A stretch of 64,000 bases of DNA from Bimuria novae-zelandiae CBS 107.79. Lineage: Eukaryota; Ascomycota; Dothideomycetes; Pleosporales; Didymosphaeriaceae. Location: the NCBI GenBank assembly GCA_010015655.1, contig ML976728.1:210140-274139 (forward strand). Direction: 5' to 3'. The stretch's first letter is position 1. Every line of letters starts with the position of its first letter. Under the pieces are notes generated by a model. That model was not told the origin of the DNA and did not search any database. It saw only the letters and a program-made list of their open reading frames with translations. The translations under genes and the position numbers were made by a program. Below, in pieces: positions 35,277-46,130 of the stretch.

Positions 35277-37452
35277 ATGCCCCCTGAACGCAAGAAACTC
35301 GGTCGCCCACGTAAAGACGTCGCTATATACGGTGCTAAAGATGCCAGATCTGGTGTTTCTCGTCAATCATACACCCGAGAAGAGAAGGCAGAGGTTATTA
35401 ATTGGATCCGGGATGAAGAGAACTGGGTGTGGGATCCGTACGGTGACCGCATCGCTAGGGTATGGTCAGGCCTGCAGTGGGATGGCGATATACGCCCCCC
35501 TACCGCCCAAGAAGTCATGAGGAAGTTCGATTGGAAGCAGTATAATCAATCCTGCCTATCCCTCTGGTGGTTACAGCGTGATAAAATTATATATGAGCAA
35601 CCTGCACGGAGCCGGAAGCATGTGGTTGCGAAGCGTAAGTGCTGGCCTGTCCTAGAAGCTGCATTATACCAACGCTTCTGCATCGCTAGGCAAGAAGGAC
35701 GCCGCATAACAATGGTATGGTTTAAAAGGCAGACGGATGAGCTCTACAGGTTGATCTATGAGTCCCGACGTTCTCAGGTAAGTAACTTTATCCTTTGTGG
35801 AGCAATATTGACGCATGCAGTTCGGGTACAGTGTTGGCTGGTTCATCGCATTTCGGCGGCGCTACTTCATTACATGGCGAGCAATAACAAAACAGGCGCA
35901 ACAGCTGCCTGAGGACCTAAAGCCAAAGGCAGAAAGTTTCGTACGCTTCATTAGACGGCAGAATAATTTAATCCGGGATGGTTTATATACTGGGCTGTCG
36001 CGATTTCCCTACATGGCGATACTGAATTTAGATGAGACCCCAGTGCCGTACGAGTATGCCGATAGCCACACATATCATCACCAAGGCGCCAAAACAGTAC
36101 AATACAAAATAACGAGATCAGGGTGGCAAAATCGGCAGGCAACAGTCGTCCTAATCGTCTCAGCGGACGGACAACCCCTACAGGCAATTGTTATATTTCA
36201 TGGGGTACCCGGCGGCCGTATTCATACACATAAGCGAGAGAGCTGGCGAGGCATCAATGTGCAGGTCTACATCAACGCCAAAGCCTAGAACAACGCTAAT
36301 CTCATGATAAATTGGATAGAGGATCATCTCAAGACCTACATGACTAAACGCAGCATCTTCGAATTACTATTAGTGATAGATTCTGTCAGGTTTCACGTCA
36401 CTGATAAGGTGCGTGATGCGCTCAAGAAGCTGCAGGTTACGCTGGCGATAATACCAGGAGGATGCACTTTAGTACTGCAACCTCTCGACACGCATATTAA
36501 CAAGCCATTTAAACGCTATATGAAACAAGAAACAGAGAGCCTGATAGGTGGGCGAGATCCGGCAGAGCTTGTTCCTAAAACTCTACGATTTATCACTGTT
36601 CAGGCTACGGAGCGCGCGCTCAAGCAAATACCTGAGGATCTTATCAGGAAATCGTTCATCCAAACAGGCATCTCTATCGCCCCCAACGGCAGCGAGGATC
36701 ACCTAGTAAAGCTAAATCAAGGCTTGCAAGTAACATGGGACGGCTAAGAGGACGCGGAGGACCTAATTTTACATGTCAAAACTAAGTTTAATAAATTAAT
36801 TGACCTCACGACGGTCGCGCGCGTTGACGGGGCATATAAATGGGTTCATGAGGACCCATACGCCGCGGCGCCTATTAAAGCTAAAAGCACCACTAGTAAG
36901 TGGCAGGCATACGTTGGATGGAGTATACAACAACTCAAGGAGATTCTCCGCAGCAGAAAGGTGCCTGGGTATAGCGTTTTTACTAAGGAGCAATGCCTAC
37001 AGAGATTGCTCGACGATGACGCTCAGGAGGCTGCATCCAACGATGTAAATCGACGCCAGGTTCTCGCAGAGATCTCAGCGAACAAACCACCAAAACCAAC
37101 GATGATTGCACCAGATGACTGGGAGGCACGTGAGCTAGCCAAGGGCAACGTATTCACATCATCATTTGACTCGCAGTCGTCGGTTGCCCTATACGAGAGC
37201 TCTACATCGCAGGCCTCCCAGGACTCTACATATGCCACCCAGCGTCAACTTCAACCTCAGCACCAGGAAAACGATATACAGACGCCTTCCCCGCAGAGAT
37301 TACAGCCTCAAAAACCACCTCCAATTGAAATCTACATCGATCCTGATGAGGATGCTGAGGGCAGCATTGATGAGGGTGTAGAGACATCGCGCGACATCCG
37401 CCCCCAAGCGCAGTGCCCTACAAAACCACCACCACATGCTCGTTTTTCATGA
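35277..37452 (+). pseudogene. Pogo/Tigger-type DDE transposase, two nonsense codons
   Basis: Transposase frame of 711 codons formed by 35277-35777 and 35821-37452 across a 43-nt intron (GTAAGT..GCAG). In-frame stops lie at 36286-36288 (TAG, after NAKA) and 36745-36747 (TAA, after TWDG). The N-terminus has an AT-hook-like GRPRKD followed by a helix-turn-helix-type region. The DDE_1 core shows LDETPVPYEY (first Asp), VIDSVRFHVTD (second Asp) and LQPLDTHINKPFKRY (third Asp region). The C-terminal 200 residues are Gln/Pro/acid-rich. Both stops are explicable as single C-to-T or G-to-A changes. The element is probably non-autonomous now. Confidence 0.9.
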
Positions 37453-37596
37453 AATTCAAGCGCCTATGAGAACTAAGCGTTGCAAAACAGATTATTAAAA
37501 AAGTTCTAAATAATATAGTGTTGTTGTCGAGATATAGACCCTAGCAATAAATTGAGGATGTTGGAGGTTGCAAGTGGGGATAAAGCGATACCTCAG

Positions 37597-37647
37597 ATGG
37601 TTTAGCGTGCACGTCCTAGCGAAACCATTATCTGCAAAAGTCTACGG
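37597..37647 (-). repeat. Right TIR of the pogo-like element
   Basis: 51 bp, exact reverse complement of the left end. Followed by TA at 37648-37649. Confidence 0.97.
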
Positions 37648-37649
37648 TA

Positions 37650-38170
37650 CATCCTGCGTTTCAAACATCATGCGCTTTCCCCTCCCTCGCACAGACAACC
37701 TCATCGCCGTCGCCATGTCCAGCCCCACGCCCAAGTGGCGGATTGCGGCACCCTCGCTGCTAGGAATGCGAGCGCGAGGCACAGCTCTCAGCACTACTCG
37801 CTATCCTTAACGCTAGTAGTATGCTAACCTAAACTAAGTCTGCCCTACTAGCGGCGTACTTAAAGCGGCTCCCTCGTCCTCTACAAAACAGCTAATAGGG
37901 ACCGCCTCAACTTTCGCTCACACACTAAGCTGGCTTCTCTACCTATCTTCTGCCACGTCCAAGCACTGTGTCTTCTCCCACAACCCTTCCCTCCGCCGAG
38001 CGTTACCCGTACCGACGCAACATGCGACGCCGTCTACCAGTCAACGATTCCCCTAACAAGAGCGAGTATGTTAAGTGCGATATAGATGGCGATCTTAAGT
38101 TAGATATAGATTTAACAGACCGCATTACAAAGGATAATAAGCTACGCAAAGATATAAAGAATAAAATATA
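37650..38170. other. Less-degraded segment with a short basic/acidic frame
   Basis: GC-normal sequence that grades into AT-rich DNA. A 67-codon frame (37968-38171, containing MRRRLPVNDSPNKSEYVK) runs into the degraded block and may be the start of a transposon gene. No family recognised, so it is not called as a gene. Confidence 0.35.
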
Positions 38171-38791
38171 GCTCTTTTATAAAAAGGAATATCTTTCTAA
38201 GCACTGTCTTAAATAGCTTAACATATTTAATAAAGGAGAGTATATAAAAAAGGACTATAAAAATAGTAGTACTTATTTACTTAATTATATAAAAATTTAG
38301 TAAAATTAGTAGGTCGCTTATCTAATATTGCTTTCAGAATATTTATAGCTAATATATTATAGATGCTAGACGTACTTAGGTAAAAATTAATTCTATTACT
38401 ATAAAACTATATCTCTTTATACTTTATATACCTTTTTAAACTAGCTCCTTAGTTGGCGTTAAGGGAGAAATAGCAGAAAATATTAAGGAACTAAGTTAGC
38501 TAGGTTCCTTAAAATATACTAGAAGGTATTCTACCTTATATATAAAAAGGTAACTAGTGCTAAGCTAAATATAAAAATAAACTAAAGCATGCATAAGGTT
38601 AGCCCTACCTTCTATTTTAGACTTTCCTATAAGACGAGTTTAAGCTTTATATAGGTGCTACGATAGCTAGCGAAAGAGTATAGCTAAAAGAAGATTAGCT
38701 AAGATAAGGCCTATATATATATTAAAGACCTTACCTAATTTCTAGAAACTAATCTTATAATAACAAAAAAAATACTTATATAGATGCTATT
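38171..38791. mobile_element. Unclassified RIP-degraded sequence
   Basis: AT-rich, stop-riddled continuation of the preceding frame. Plus-strand translation stays partly coherent (for example FYFRLSYKTSLSFI and DKAYIYIKDLT), so a coding transposon once lay here. Interrupted by the LTR-like segment at 38792. Confidence 0.45.
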
Positions 38792-39065
38792 TGTTGAATG
38801 GGCTCTTTCAGCTAGCTGCTTATGGGATGAGCACTTAAGTAGCAAGAGTAAGAGTAGTGTACGGTGTGCACAGCATACGGATGGTAGGGGTGGGCAATAA
38901 CATCTGGTTCTTGCTTGTCTTGTTCTTCGTACGGACGAAAAGGAGAATATGTACATGTTCGCGCACGGCTGTTCGCGCACGTGCACGTGCATCCTTCTCG
39001 CGCGATAACTAGTATTCCGACCGTAACGCTGCTGCGTACGGACACTATTAGATATAAGCTTAACA
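38792..39065. repeat. LTR-like GC-normal insertion
   Basis: 274-bp segment with sharp composition borders, starting TGTTGAATGGG and ending GCTTAACA. These TG..CA ends suggest a solo LTR, perhaps copia-type. It contains CG-rich palindromes (CGCGCACGTGCACGTGC). No target duplication is evident (CTATT before, TTACT after), and no second copy is in the window. Confidence 0.5.
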
Positions 39066-40640
39066 TTACTTATAGCTTAGTAGTTTTATAGTAAATTATT
39101 TAAAAGCTCTTTTAAGTTTCTACTATTAATATGCCTAGGTTGCGCTGCTCCAGGATCTAGAGGATAGGTCTTATTAGGTACTACTAAAGTTAATATTTAA
39201 GTTCACGAAGGAATTTTTTAAAATTAAAAATGTATAAACTAGTTCTTTTATTATCTATATATATATATATTAAGAAGGCTAATACTTAAGTATTGAATAT
39301 CTTCCCTATTCTTAAAATTATTTATAATAAGACCCTTATCTTTAGCCTTTATATTTTTTTTAAAATACTCTTCTACAATAGAGTGTTTGCTACCTATAAC
39401 TTAACCTTACTAAATAAGTTAAGTAAACTCTTTATTCTACTAAGATATAATAAACTACTCTTATGTCTTAATTAAGAACTAGATAATATTTTATTATTCT
39501 ATATAGTTAAAAGGACACTAGATAGTTAGAGAATTTTTAAAGAAGAGCCTCTTTAAGACTATATTATAACTTTAGATTAAAGTTCTAAGAGAAATTATAG
39601 GTTTTATAAAAGTTACTTAATCCTATTTTCTCCAATATGCTAGAGGCAAAATATTTAACAATAACAGTAATACTAATACGTATAAGCTATAGTAAATTAA
39701 AAACTGATATATATAGGTAACATTAGTAAGGCTATATAAAATCTAATAATAAAATATACTAATATATAAACGTTCTTAAAACACTATCTATTGCGACGCG
39801 TAATAGTAGATACGCAGGCTATTATATAAGGTATCCTGTCTTAAGGTGTATTAATATAAGCTACTTATACTATAAGTTATTTAATTAATGCCTAAAGGCT
39901 AAGATGTCTTATATAAAAGTAATTTACATTAGTAAATAATAATTTTACTATTCACTCTCTACTAGCGCAATAGGAATAACTTAAAAGTTATTTTAAAAAT
40001 AAAATAAAATATTTGAAATATAAAGAACTTAATTATAAACTTAATTAAAAATAATAGCGTCTGTAGTGTGCCCTTTTTTAGGAGATGAAGGAATGCTAAG
40101 AGTATAAGTAGCCTATACATAATATTAAGTAGTAACTTGCTAGTATAAAAGCTAAAGGCATTATAGTAGTAGTAGAGTCTTATAATGCTGTGTTTCCTAT
40201 ATAAAAGGCATTAGTAAATACTATCCTAACTTAACTAAATACTTATCAAAAAAAAAAGAGGTTAGTTACCGTAACTAGGCTATTTATGCTATTATAGATT
40301 ATTATAAAATTCAAAAAGGTAGAATATACTTTTCTTAATAAAAGTAACATAGCAGTCGTGTTATATTACTTATTAAAAGTAAAGAAGATCTATAACTTAA
40401 GGCCTATAAAAAAATAGCACTAAAAGTAGCTAAGGTATTAATATATAAGAAAAAGGCTAATAGTATATTTTATTTATTTAAGTAATAAAAACCTACCTAT
40501 AAAAGGCCGCGTTTACTTATTTTTGACTCTTAATAATTTTATAAAGCATTTTTAAAGGAAATACCTCGCGAATATAAATAAAGGAGAATTTATTAAATAT
40601 AACCTCTACTAGACTAACTTAGTTAATAAGATATATTAGC
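39066..40640. mobile_element. Unclassified RIP-degraded sequence
   Basis: AT-rich block with no recognised domain relic on either strand. Short A+T-rich open frames (for example 39293-39475) are expected by chance. Confidence 0.4.
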
Positions 40641-41557
40641 AACGACATGCTTCTAACGTCTATAGTATTATTCTATAGAGCGCTATTCAACCCTAGACTC
40701 CTATATCTTTGGCGATGGACTAGCACGAAGATAGCTAGCAGGCAATCTCTTATACCTATACTACTATATAATTCCGCGTTCCTTACATCTACAAGTGTTG
40801 CCTTTGTTTATGTCCACTTAGCAGCAATCTTACTCTGTCCTCTACTTATAGGGGGATGAAGCTCTGGCACCATAGGGCAAATTACGTTCACACTAAAATG
40901 CACTATATCTATAAGATCTATAAACGACTGTTATCTCTAGTAATTATTAAAATAGCCATGCTAATAGCAAAGTCTTAGCGGAAAGCGTTGCTAGCGGTGG
41001 TGTTACAGCGCTAAGCAAGCACTATTCCGGAATACTAATTAAAGCGCGTTACGTAGCTAAGCAAGTCTATTACTTTTTAGTTAATTAAAGAGCTCTAAGG
41101 TGCTAATAGCGTAGGTTAATTTAGACTTTCTAAAGTAGTGGAATAGAGTTATAAACATCGAGGAGGAGCAGGGCTAGAGTACGAGAAGAAATTAAGTTTA
41201 CACAATTACAATATTAAAGATTTTATTAAGAACTAAATATTTAGGCACTTAGTATGCTAGGGAAGAGGAAAATCCCGTAGCTCCCTATCTACTAATACTT
41301 ATAGCTCTATGCCACGAGTGCAAATTCTATGCCAATTCTAACGTAATGTCCCGGCGTGCTCGCCTATTCTAACACTTATCCTAAACCTTATCCTCACCTG
41401 CGCTGCAATAGCGTAGCTATAAGCTAGTCTAAACTATCATAAACTAAGACCATATCCAAGCAGCTCAAACATGCTCCCAAAGGACTAAGATGCATAAACC
41501 CACGTTTCCTAACCGACACATTCATATGCCTTCTGATTGAATCGAAATGACTTCGTA

Positions 41558-41615
41558 GCTGCCACCCCCGGGTGCTGCCACTCCTCTGGTGCTGCCACCC
41601 CCCTAGTGCTGCCAC
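41558..41615. repeat. 16-17 bp tandem repeat
   Basis: About 3.5 units of GCTGCCAC-YCCYYNGGT type, each starting GCTGCCAC. Related GCTGCCACC/CAGCCACC motifs recur at 41768-41800. Confidence 0.85.
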
Positions 41616-41802
41616 TGTTGAGATAAGTGATTGATTCATTGATTCAGATTATGTTCTAAAAGATGCTGAGAGTGCTAGTCTATATAGCTTCGCTTCAGGC
41701 TAACACACATTGTATGATGTCAGCACCTCAACACCCAATAGATCTTGGCAAGCACCGCGATATTCAACAGCCACCCCCCTGATGCTGCCACCTCCCAGGT
41801 GA

Positions 41803-42000
41803 CAGCCAAGCACAAAATCTACCTCGTGCTGTACCGGCTAGTACCCAATGGATTAGTTTGACGTTATGATGAAGAATACGTGATATGGCGGCCGGCGGTG
41901 AATTGCGGAATATTCTTTGAGGACTAGCCGGTACAGCCAAGCCCAAAATTTACCTCGCGCTGTACCCGCTAGTGACGTTATGATGAAGAACACGTGATAT
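41803..42000. repeat. Direct duplication of two blocks
   Basis: Block A (41803-41843 and 41934-41972, starting CAGCCAAG) and block B (41860-41886 and 41973-42000, GACGTTATGATGAAGAA) occur twice in the same order. Copy 1 carries inserted sequence between and after the blocks. Confidence 0.85.
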
Positions 42001-42580
42001 ACCGACGGCATTGTCGGAGCATAGATACTTGCGCTAGCCGGACATCGACAGCAATCCACAAAACGCAGTCCGCAAGCACTAAGATAGATATTCTTGCCAG
42101 GTCCTATCTGCCAACACGTGTGCAATCAAAGTCACAGTCATGGATGCTACCCAGTGTTTCGAAAAAGCTTTTAACCTCCGAGGAGTTTCGCTAAGCACAT
42201 TTTTGGCTTCAATCTCAACTTCTGTGGTTGTTTCGGAGTAGAAGTAGTGCTCTTTCTGATCCTTCAGAGGAAATTTCCCAGCCTGTAGTATGTCGCGAAT
42301 AGGTCGTCCACTGACGCAGCTGTCACAAAACTTAGCGCCGGGCTGGCGTCTGCCTCATTAGCACTTATTGTCTCAGTCTCTGCAAGAGTCGCTTTCTCAT
42401 TCGCCTGCTTAATTATATCGTCCCTATGCTCTTTTGGGACTAAGTCTATTTCTACGAACTTGCCGTTCCAACATCGATATTTTGCGGCCTACCCTGTGGA
42501 AAGTTGTTGAAGATTTCGGCCATATAAGCCATGCAAGCCATGTAAGCCACTCGCGGATATAGGTTACCTAACTATGTGTC

Positions 42581-42702
42581 TTACTCGTGCTATTGGACAT
42601 GTTACTCGACTGTGCCGTCGGCAACATGACTCAATTGTGCCGTCTAACGTGTGACTTCACTGTGCCGTCGGACAAGTGACTTAACTGTGCCGACGGACAT
42701 GT
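42581..42702. repeat. 25-27 bp tandem repeat
   Basis: About five imperfect units built around ACTGTGCCGTCGGACA preceded by GTGACTT-like sequence. A smaller array of AAGCCATG-type units lies just upstream at 42519-42550. Confidence 0.85.
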
Positions 42703-43261
42703 ACAATTTCTTTGGCAGCCCGGCAAGTAAAATTACATGCGATCCAATCGAATTATGCTACACCAATCCATTCTGGCACATTCGCAACTCCGTATGACCG
42801 ACCAGATCCCTAGATACTGTCGCTTGATCTTCGCTTCCTCAGTTGTGTGGGAAATTAATATTCTAAAAATCATCACCTTTTTTTCAATCCCCCTACAACT
42901 GCTTTACGTGCTATCACTCCATGACGGAGCAATCGGAGCTGAGACTATAGTGGTTTCTCTTTGAAATTATGTAGACGATTGTTCAAAGGTTCCGCCACAT
43001 GCAGGAACTCCGTATGACCGTCCCGTAAGATGTATGCCGCTTGTGTGCGCAAGCTGCTCATGAAGAGTCCGAAAATAAGATCCTTCACTGGGCTGCAGGT
43101 GATTATATATTTGTTTGTCCCACTATCAGAGCTACGCATCAAGCTCAGTACACTCATTTGATTAGTCCCATCACAGTCGTTACATTCTTGTCCCTACGTT
43201 CGTTTCTTTCAGCTTGCTGCACTATTTTTTACCTCATCTTTCAAAGTCTTTCTACTTCATC

Positions 43262-44505
43262 ATGCGAGCAACGGACCTGTTAACCGCCATCGGGGCTGTC
43301 CTCGGTTTTGCGTCCGCAGATGTAGTCTGCAACACGGAGGCACTGCACCATGCGGCGCAAGTCATCGCAGACACCACAAACGAAGTATTTGAAAAATCAG
43401 TCAAGGACCTCTACAGCAGCCGCAATGTTGAAGGCATTGCTGAAGATCAATTTGGATCGATCATCCTGGGCCTCAATCGCACCTGCAGCGATTGCAACAG
43501 CAACAACTGCGTACAGCAGTTCGATTCCATCATCAAGGAATGTGTCACCGGCCAGGAACTCGGCGGTGGCATTGCCATCACTGATGGAATGACAGTGGAG
43601 GTCTCCATCGACATCTCGCTGAGCGAGGCTTCGGAATCGAAGGCTCTAGATGCCAGAAGGGTGAGGAAGGCCAAGTCCAGGACGAAAACGAAGACGAAGG
43701 CAAAGACAAGGACAAAGCCCAAGAAAACAAAGTCGAAGGCAAAAAAGACAAAGAAGACAAAGCCCAAGACGAAGCCTAAGAAGACCAAGACGAAGCCGAA
43801 ACCAAAGAAGACTAAGACGAAGCCCAAGAAGACCAAGTCTAAAGCCTGCCCGATTAAGAACAAGAAGACTCCTGGCAAGAAGGGTCCTAAACATGGCCTT
43901 CGGAGCATCATCCCAACACTCTTCCCTAGGGCGGGATCCCAACAAAGTTCCTCGGACGAATGTGAAGCATTCGACGAGGACATGCATACACCCGCTGGTT
44001 GGGGGGAGACCTACTTCGGATGGACAGAAGAAATATATAGCACCATGACCTCGAAGAAACTTCTATCCCTCGCCAAAAAAAAGCCTGGGACCAGGCCCAT
44101 AAGAAGAGACCCACAAGCATATTGCTGGTTGCTGCCCTCTATGTCCCTGACCACGGAGTCTATTTCGGGACTATCCCCCATAGAGACGGTGAAGACAAGT
44201 TCAACGAAGAATGTGCAAGTTTCACAGTGCTGTGGGATGGTTTAAAGGAGGAGCGAAAATTGAAAGGTAATACTGGAAGTCAGCAATTATACCATGCGGA
44301 GGATGCAGCCATGTTATATGCTTTCAAGAAAGGGGCCTTCGGGGACGGTCCTAAATTTCCACCAGGATCTATGATGGTAACTTTCGGCGAGAAAAGTGCA
44401 AGAGGTACCACTCCACAACGTGTCGCCGCGTGCTCCAAGGGCAACTCCAACATTCTGCCAGACTGCAACCAGGTGCTCAGTTATATGGGAATCGACGAAG
44501 GATAG
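43262..44505 (+). pseudogene. Secreted Lys-rich protein with deaminase-like C-terminus, frameshifted
   Basis: The ATG at 43262 opens a protein with a signal peptide (about residues 1-19, hydrophobic LLTAIGAVLGFASA) and a Cys-containing N-terminal domain. A long Lys/Thr/Pro repeat (KPKKTKTK-like, 43651-43890) follows. The frame then drifts at an A8 run (44075-44082): the coherent C-terminal region continues in the +1-shifted frame to the stop at 44503-44505. That region has LYHAEDAAM (His codon 44293, Glu codon 44299) and two Cys codons at 44431 and 44464, reminiscent of the zinc site of cytidine-deaminase-fold proteins. Spacing of the cysteines is unusual, so the fold is a hypothesis. No GT-AG intron fits well at the junction. 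Sequencing error in the homopolymer is the main alternative to a true mutation. It lies between a repeat block and an F-box gene. Confidence 0.6.
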
Positions 44506-44766
44506 AGTGATACTGAAGAAATCAACTAAGAGAAGCGGCCACGAAGCTCGATTAGGACTTCAAAGGGTGCTGAAGCTTTTCCGGTTAGGCTATGCTTACA
44601 GGCAGGCTCCTGATGCACAGCAATGTGACATTTCCTACGTCTTTAGATTTCGGTTTATAGAGGTGGTTTTATTTTGCGTTATTTTCACTCACATTTTGCT
44701 GTATTCATCATCCGTCTATTGCCTTTAAATTACATCCGTATCTTTAAAACACGATTTCTAAACTTG

Positions 44767-45993
44767 CTACTCCTGCTCCCAAATTTGCATTGTACTCAAC
44801 CATCTTTGCTTAGAAAATTGTTCACCTTGCCCGTGCAATGGATTATGCTCTAGCTCACGAAGAAATTCCTTCTCAGCAACCTTTCGCTCCTCAGACCCAA
44901 ATTTTCCCCACCACTTCAAAAACGGTTCCAAGATCTCCCGATGGCGCTGCTTTAATTGTTCCAGTCTCTCCTCGCCATCCGCAAATAAGGACTGGTAAGG
45001 TTCTGGTAAGACATAGCTATCGTCGTGATTCCTTGCCGTCCTAACTATGTGTGTCGTGTATTCTTCAGGTCGCTCGAACCAGGTGTCGCAGTTTGGAGCA
45101 GGGCATGCAAATGCTTCGTGTCGTCTATAAAAATGATATCGTTCTATAGCTGCAAGGCGAAGCACTCGAAGCGCCTTTTTCTCGTGTATAATCGCCCAAT
45201 CCTGACTCCAAAGGTACTGGCATGTTCCCACTTGCCCACAGAACGGTTTATGCGGCACGATGATGCTCGGTCCAGGAAGATTTTGACATTCATCCAGTTC
45301 TTGCGTTTCGTTGTCGTCCTCTTGAATTGTGACCCTTCGCCACAGTGTTCTTTTCAACCGGCCATCGCGCCGAAGTATTGAGACAAAGACGTTGATGTCC
45401 GGTGGACACAGCTGGCACACTCTCCTGTGCAACTCTGGCGGTGGCCAACTAGCTGTGCTCGAACCAACTGGATGATGGGATCTATCTTTGAAATTATCAC
45501 CTAGCATGACATATTTGGCCTGCGGAAATAGACATTGCACTCTTCTCCAAAAGTTGCGAATATTTTGGTCCGTCCATGTTTCCCCGCCTATGAAACCACA
45601 CTCAACATGCAAACGCTGTATACAGCGTAAGAAGTCGATATCATGGAGCACATCGCTTGGATGGCCGCCCATTTCCAGCCATTCCCCTTCAACGCAATAC
45701 CAGGCCTCTGGATCGGAAAAGAAGAGCTTCGTCGCCTCAATACGTATCAAGTGCGACGTTTGCATAAGTTGGAAGAGTGTTGGCTTGTCGCAAAATCGTA
45801 GGACGCGCAGTTGCAGCTCTGCAGGTAACCGGGCGAACTGGTGGAAGGACACGTTTGGTGGTGCAGTCGAACTTGGTTGGCGGATGTGGCATGCGAAAGG
45901 GATGCGTAGTTCTCCTTGCCATGTGGATTGGATACCAAAGATATTGGCGTCGATGGGCAGTTCCCAATTCCCGTATGCGATTGCGCCAACCAT
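44767..45993 (-). CDS. F-box-like protein with C-terminal zinc-finger-like segment
   Basis: Single-exon protein of 408 aa with its ATG at 45993. An F-box-like region lies near residues 52-100 (FARLPAELQLRVLRFC), which would link it to a Skp1-containing ubiquitin ligase. Near residue 315 a C2H2-like stretch occurs (FACPAPNCDTWFERPEEYTTH). The C-terminal 80 residues are charged and probably helical. Many such F-box proteins of unknown substrate occur in filamentous ascomycetes. It converges on the secreted gene with a 261-bp gap. Its upstream side abuts the Tc1 cluster, with the first TIR 130 bp from the start codon. Confidence 0.75.
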   Translation of the reverse strand: MVGAIAYGNWELPIDANIFGIQSTWQGELRIPFACHIRQPSSTAPPNVSFHQFARLPAELQLRVLRFCDKPTLFQLMQTSHLIRIEATKLFFSDPEAWYCVEGEWLEMGGHPSDVLHDIDFLRCIQRLHVECGFIGGETWTDQNIRNFWRRVQCLFPQAKYVMLGDNFKDRSHHPVGSSTASWPPPELHRRVCQLCPPDINVFVSILRRDGRLKRTLWRRVTIQEDDNETQELDECQNLPGPSIIVPHKPFCGQVGTCQYLWSQDWAIIHEKKALRVLRLAAIERYHFYRRHEAFACPAPNCDTWFERPEEYTTHIVRTARNHDDSYVLPEPYQSLFADGEERLEQLKQRHREILEPFLKWWGKFGSEERKVAEKEFLRELEHNPLHGQGEQFSKQRWLSTMQIWEQE

Positions 45994-46130
45994 GGTGGTG
46001 ATGCGGGGGTGGGTCGGAGCAGTTGGGTTGAAGACGAAGCACTATTTATTCAAAGCTACGCCGTAACAGGGGCGAGTAACGCCTATCAGCGGAGGCGCAC
46101 GGGCCGCAAACCCTAACCACTACTGTGGTA

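Larger units (their letters stand above)
34948..37647 (+). mobile_element. Near-intact pogo-like DNA transposon
   Basis: 2700-bp element with perfect 51-bp inverted ends (34948-34998 and 37597-37647) and TA duplications at 34946-34947 and 37648-37649. It carries a single transposase gene with two nonsense codons and keeps normal base composition, unlike the surrounding elements, so it arrived late or escaped most RIP. Confidence 0.95.
40641..43261. other. Repeat-bearing intergenic region
   Basis: Transition from degraded DNA to normal composition upstream of the secreted-protein gene. No gene is supported. It holds three minisatellite-like arrays (41558-41615, 41803-42000, 42581-42702) and a near-duplicate AACTCCGTATGACCG at about 42787 and 43007. 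Promoter elements for the gene at 43262 should lie in the last few hundred bases. Confidence 0.5.

Noticed and set aside
42581..42702. Possible CRISPR-like array
   Set aside because: Imperfect head-to-tail units with no spacers.
43998..44039. Candidate intron (GTTGGG..TATAG) to explain the frame change in the secreted gene
   Set aside because: Weak donor, no branch site, and it would remove sequence that reads as coherent protein; the A8 run is a better explanation.
45488..46066. 192-codon plus-strand frame
   Set aside because: Antisense to the F-box gene, which has a recognisable domain and an ATG start.
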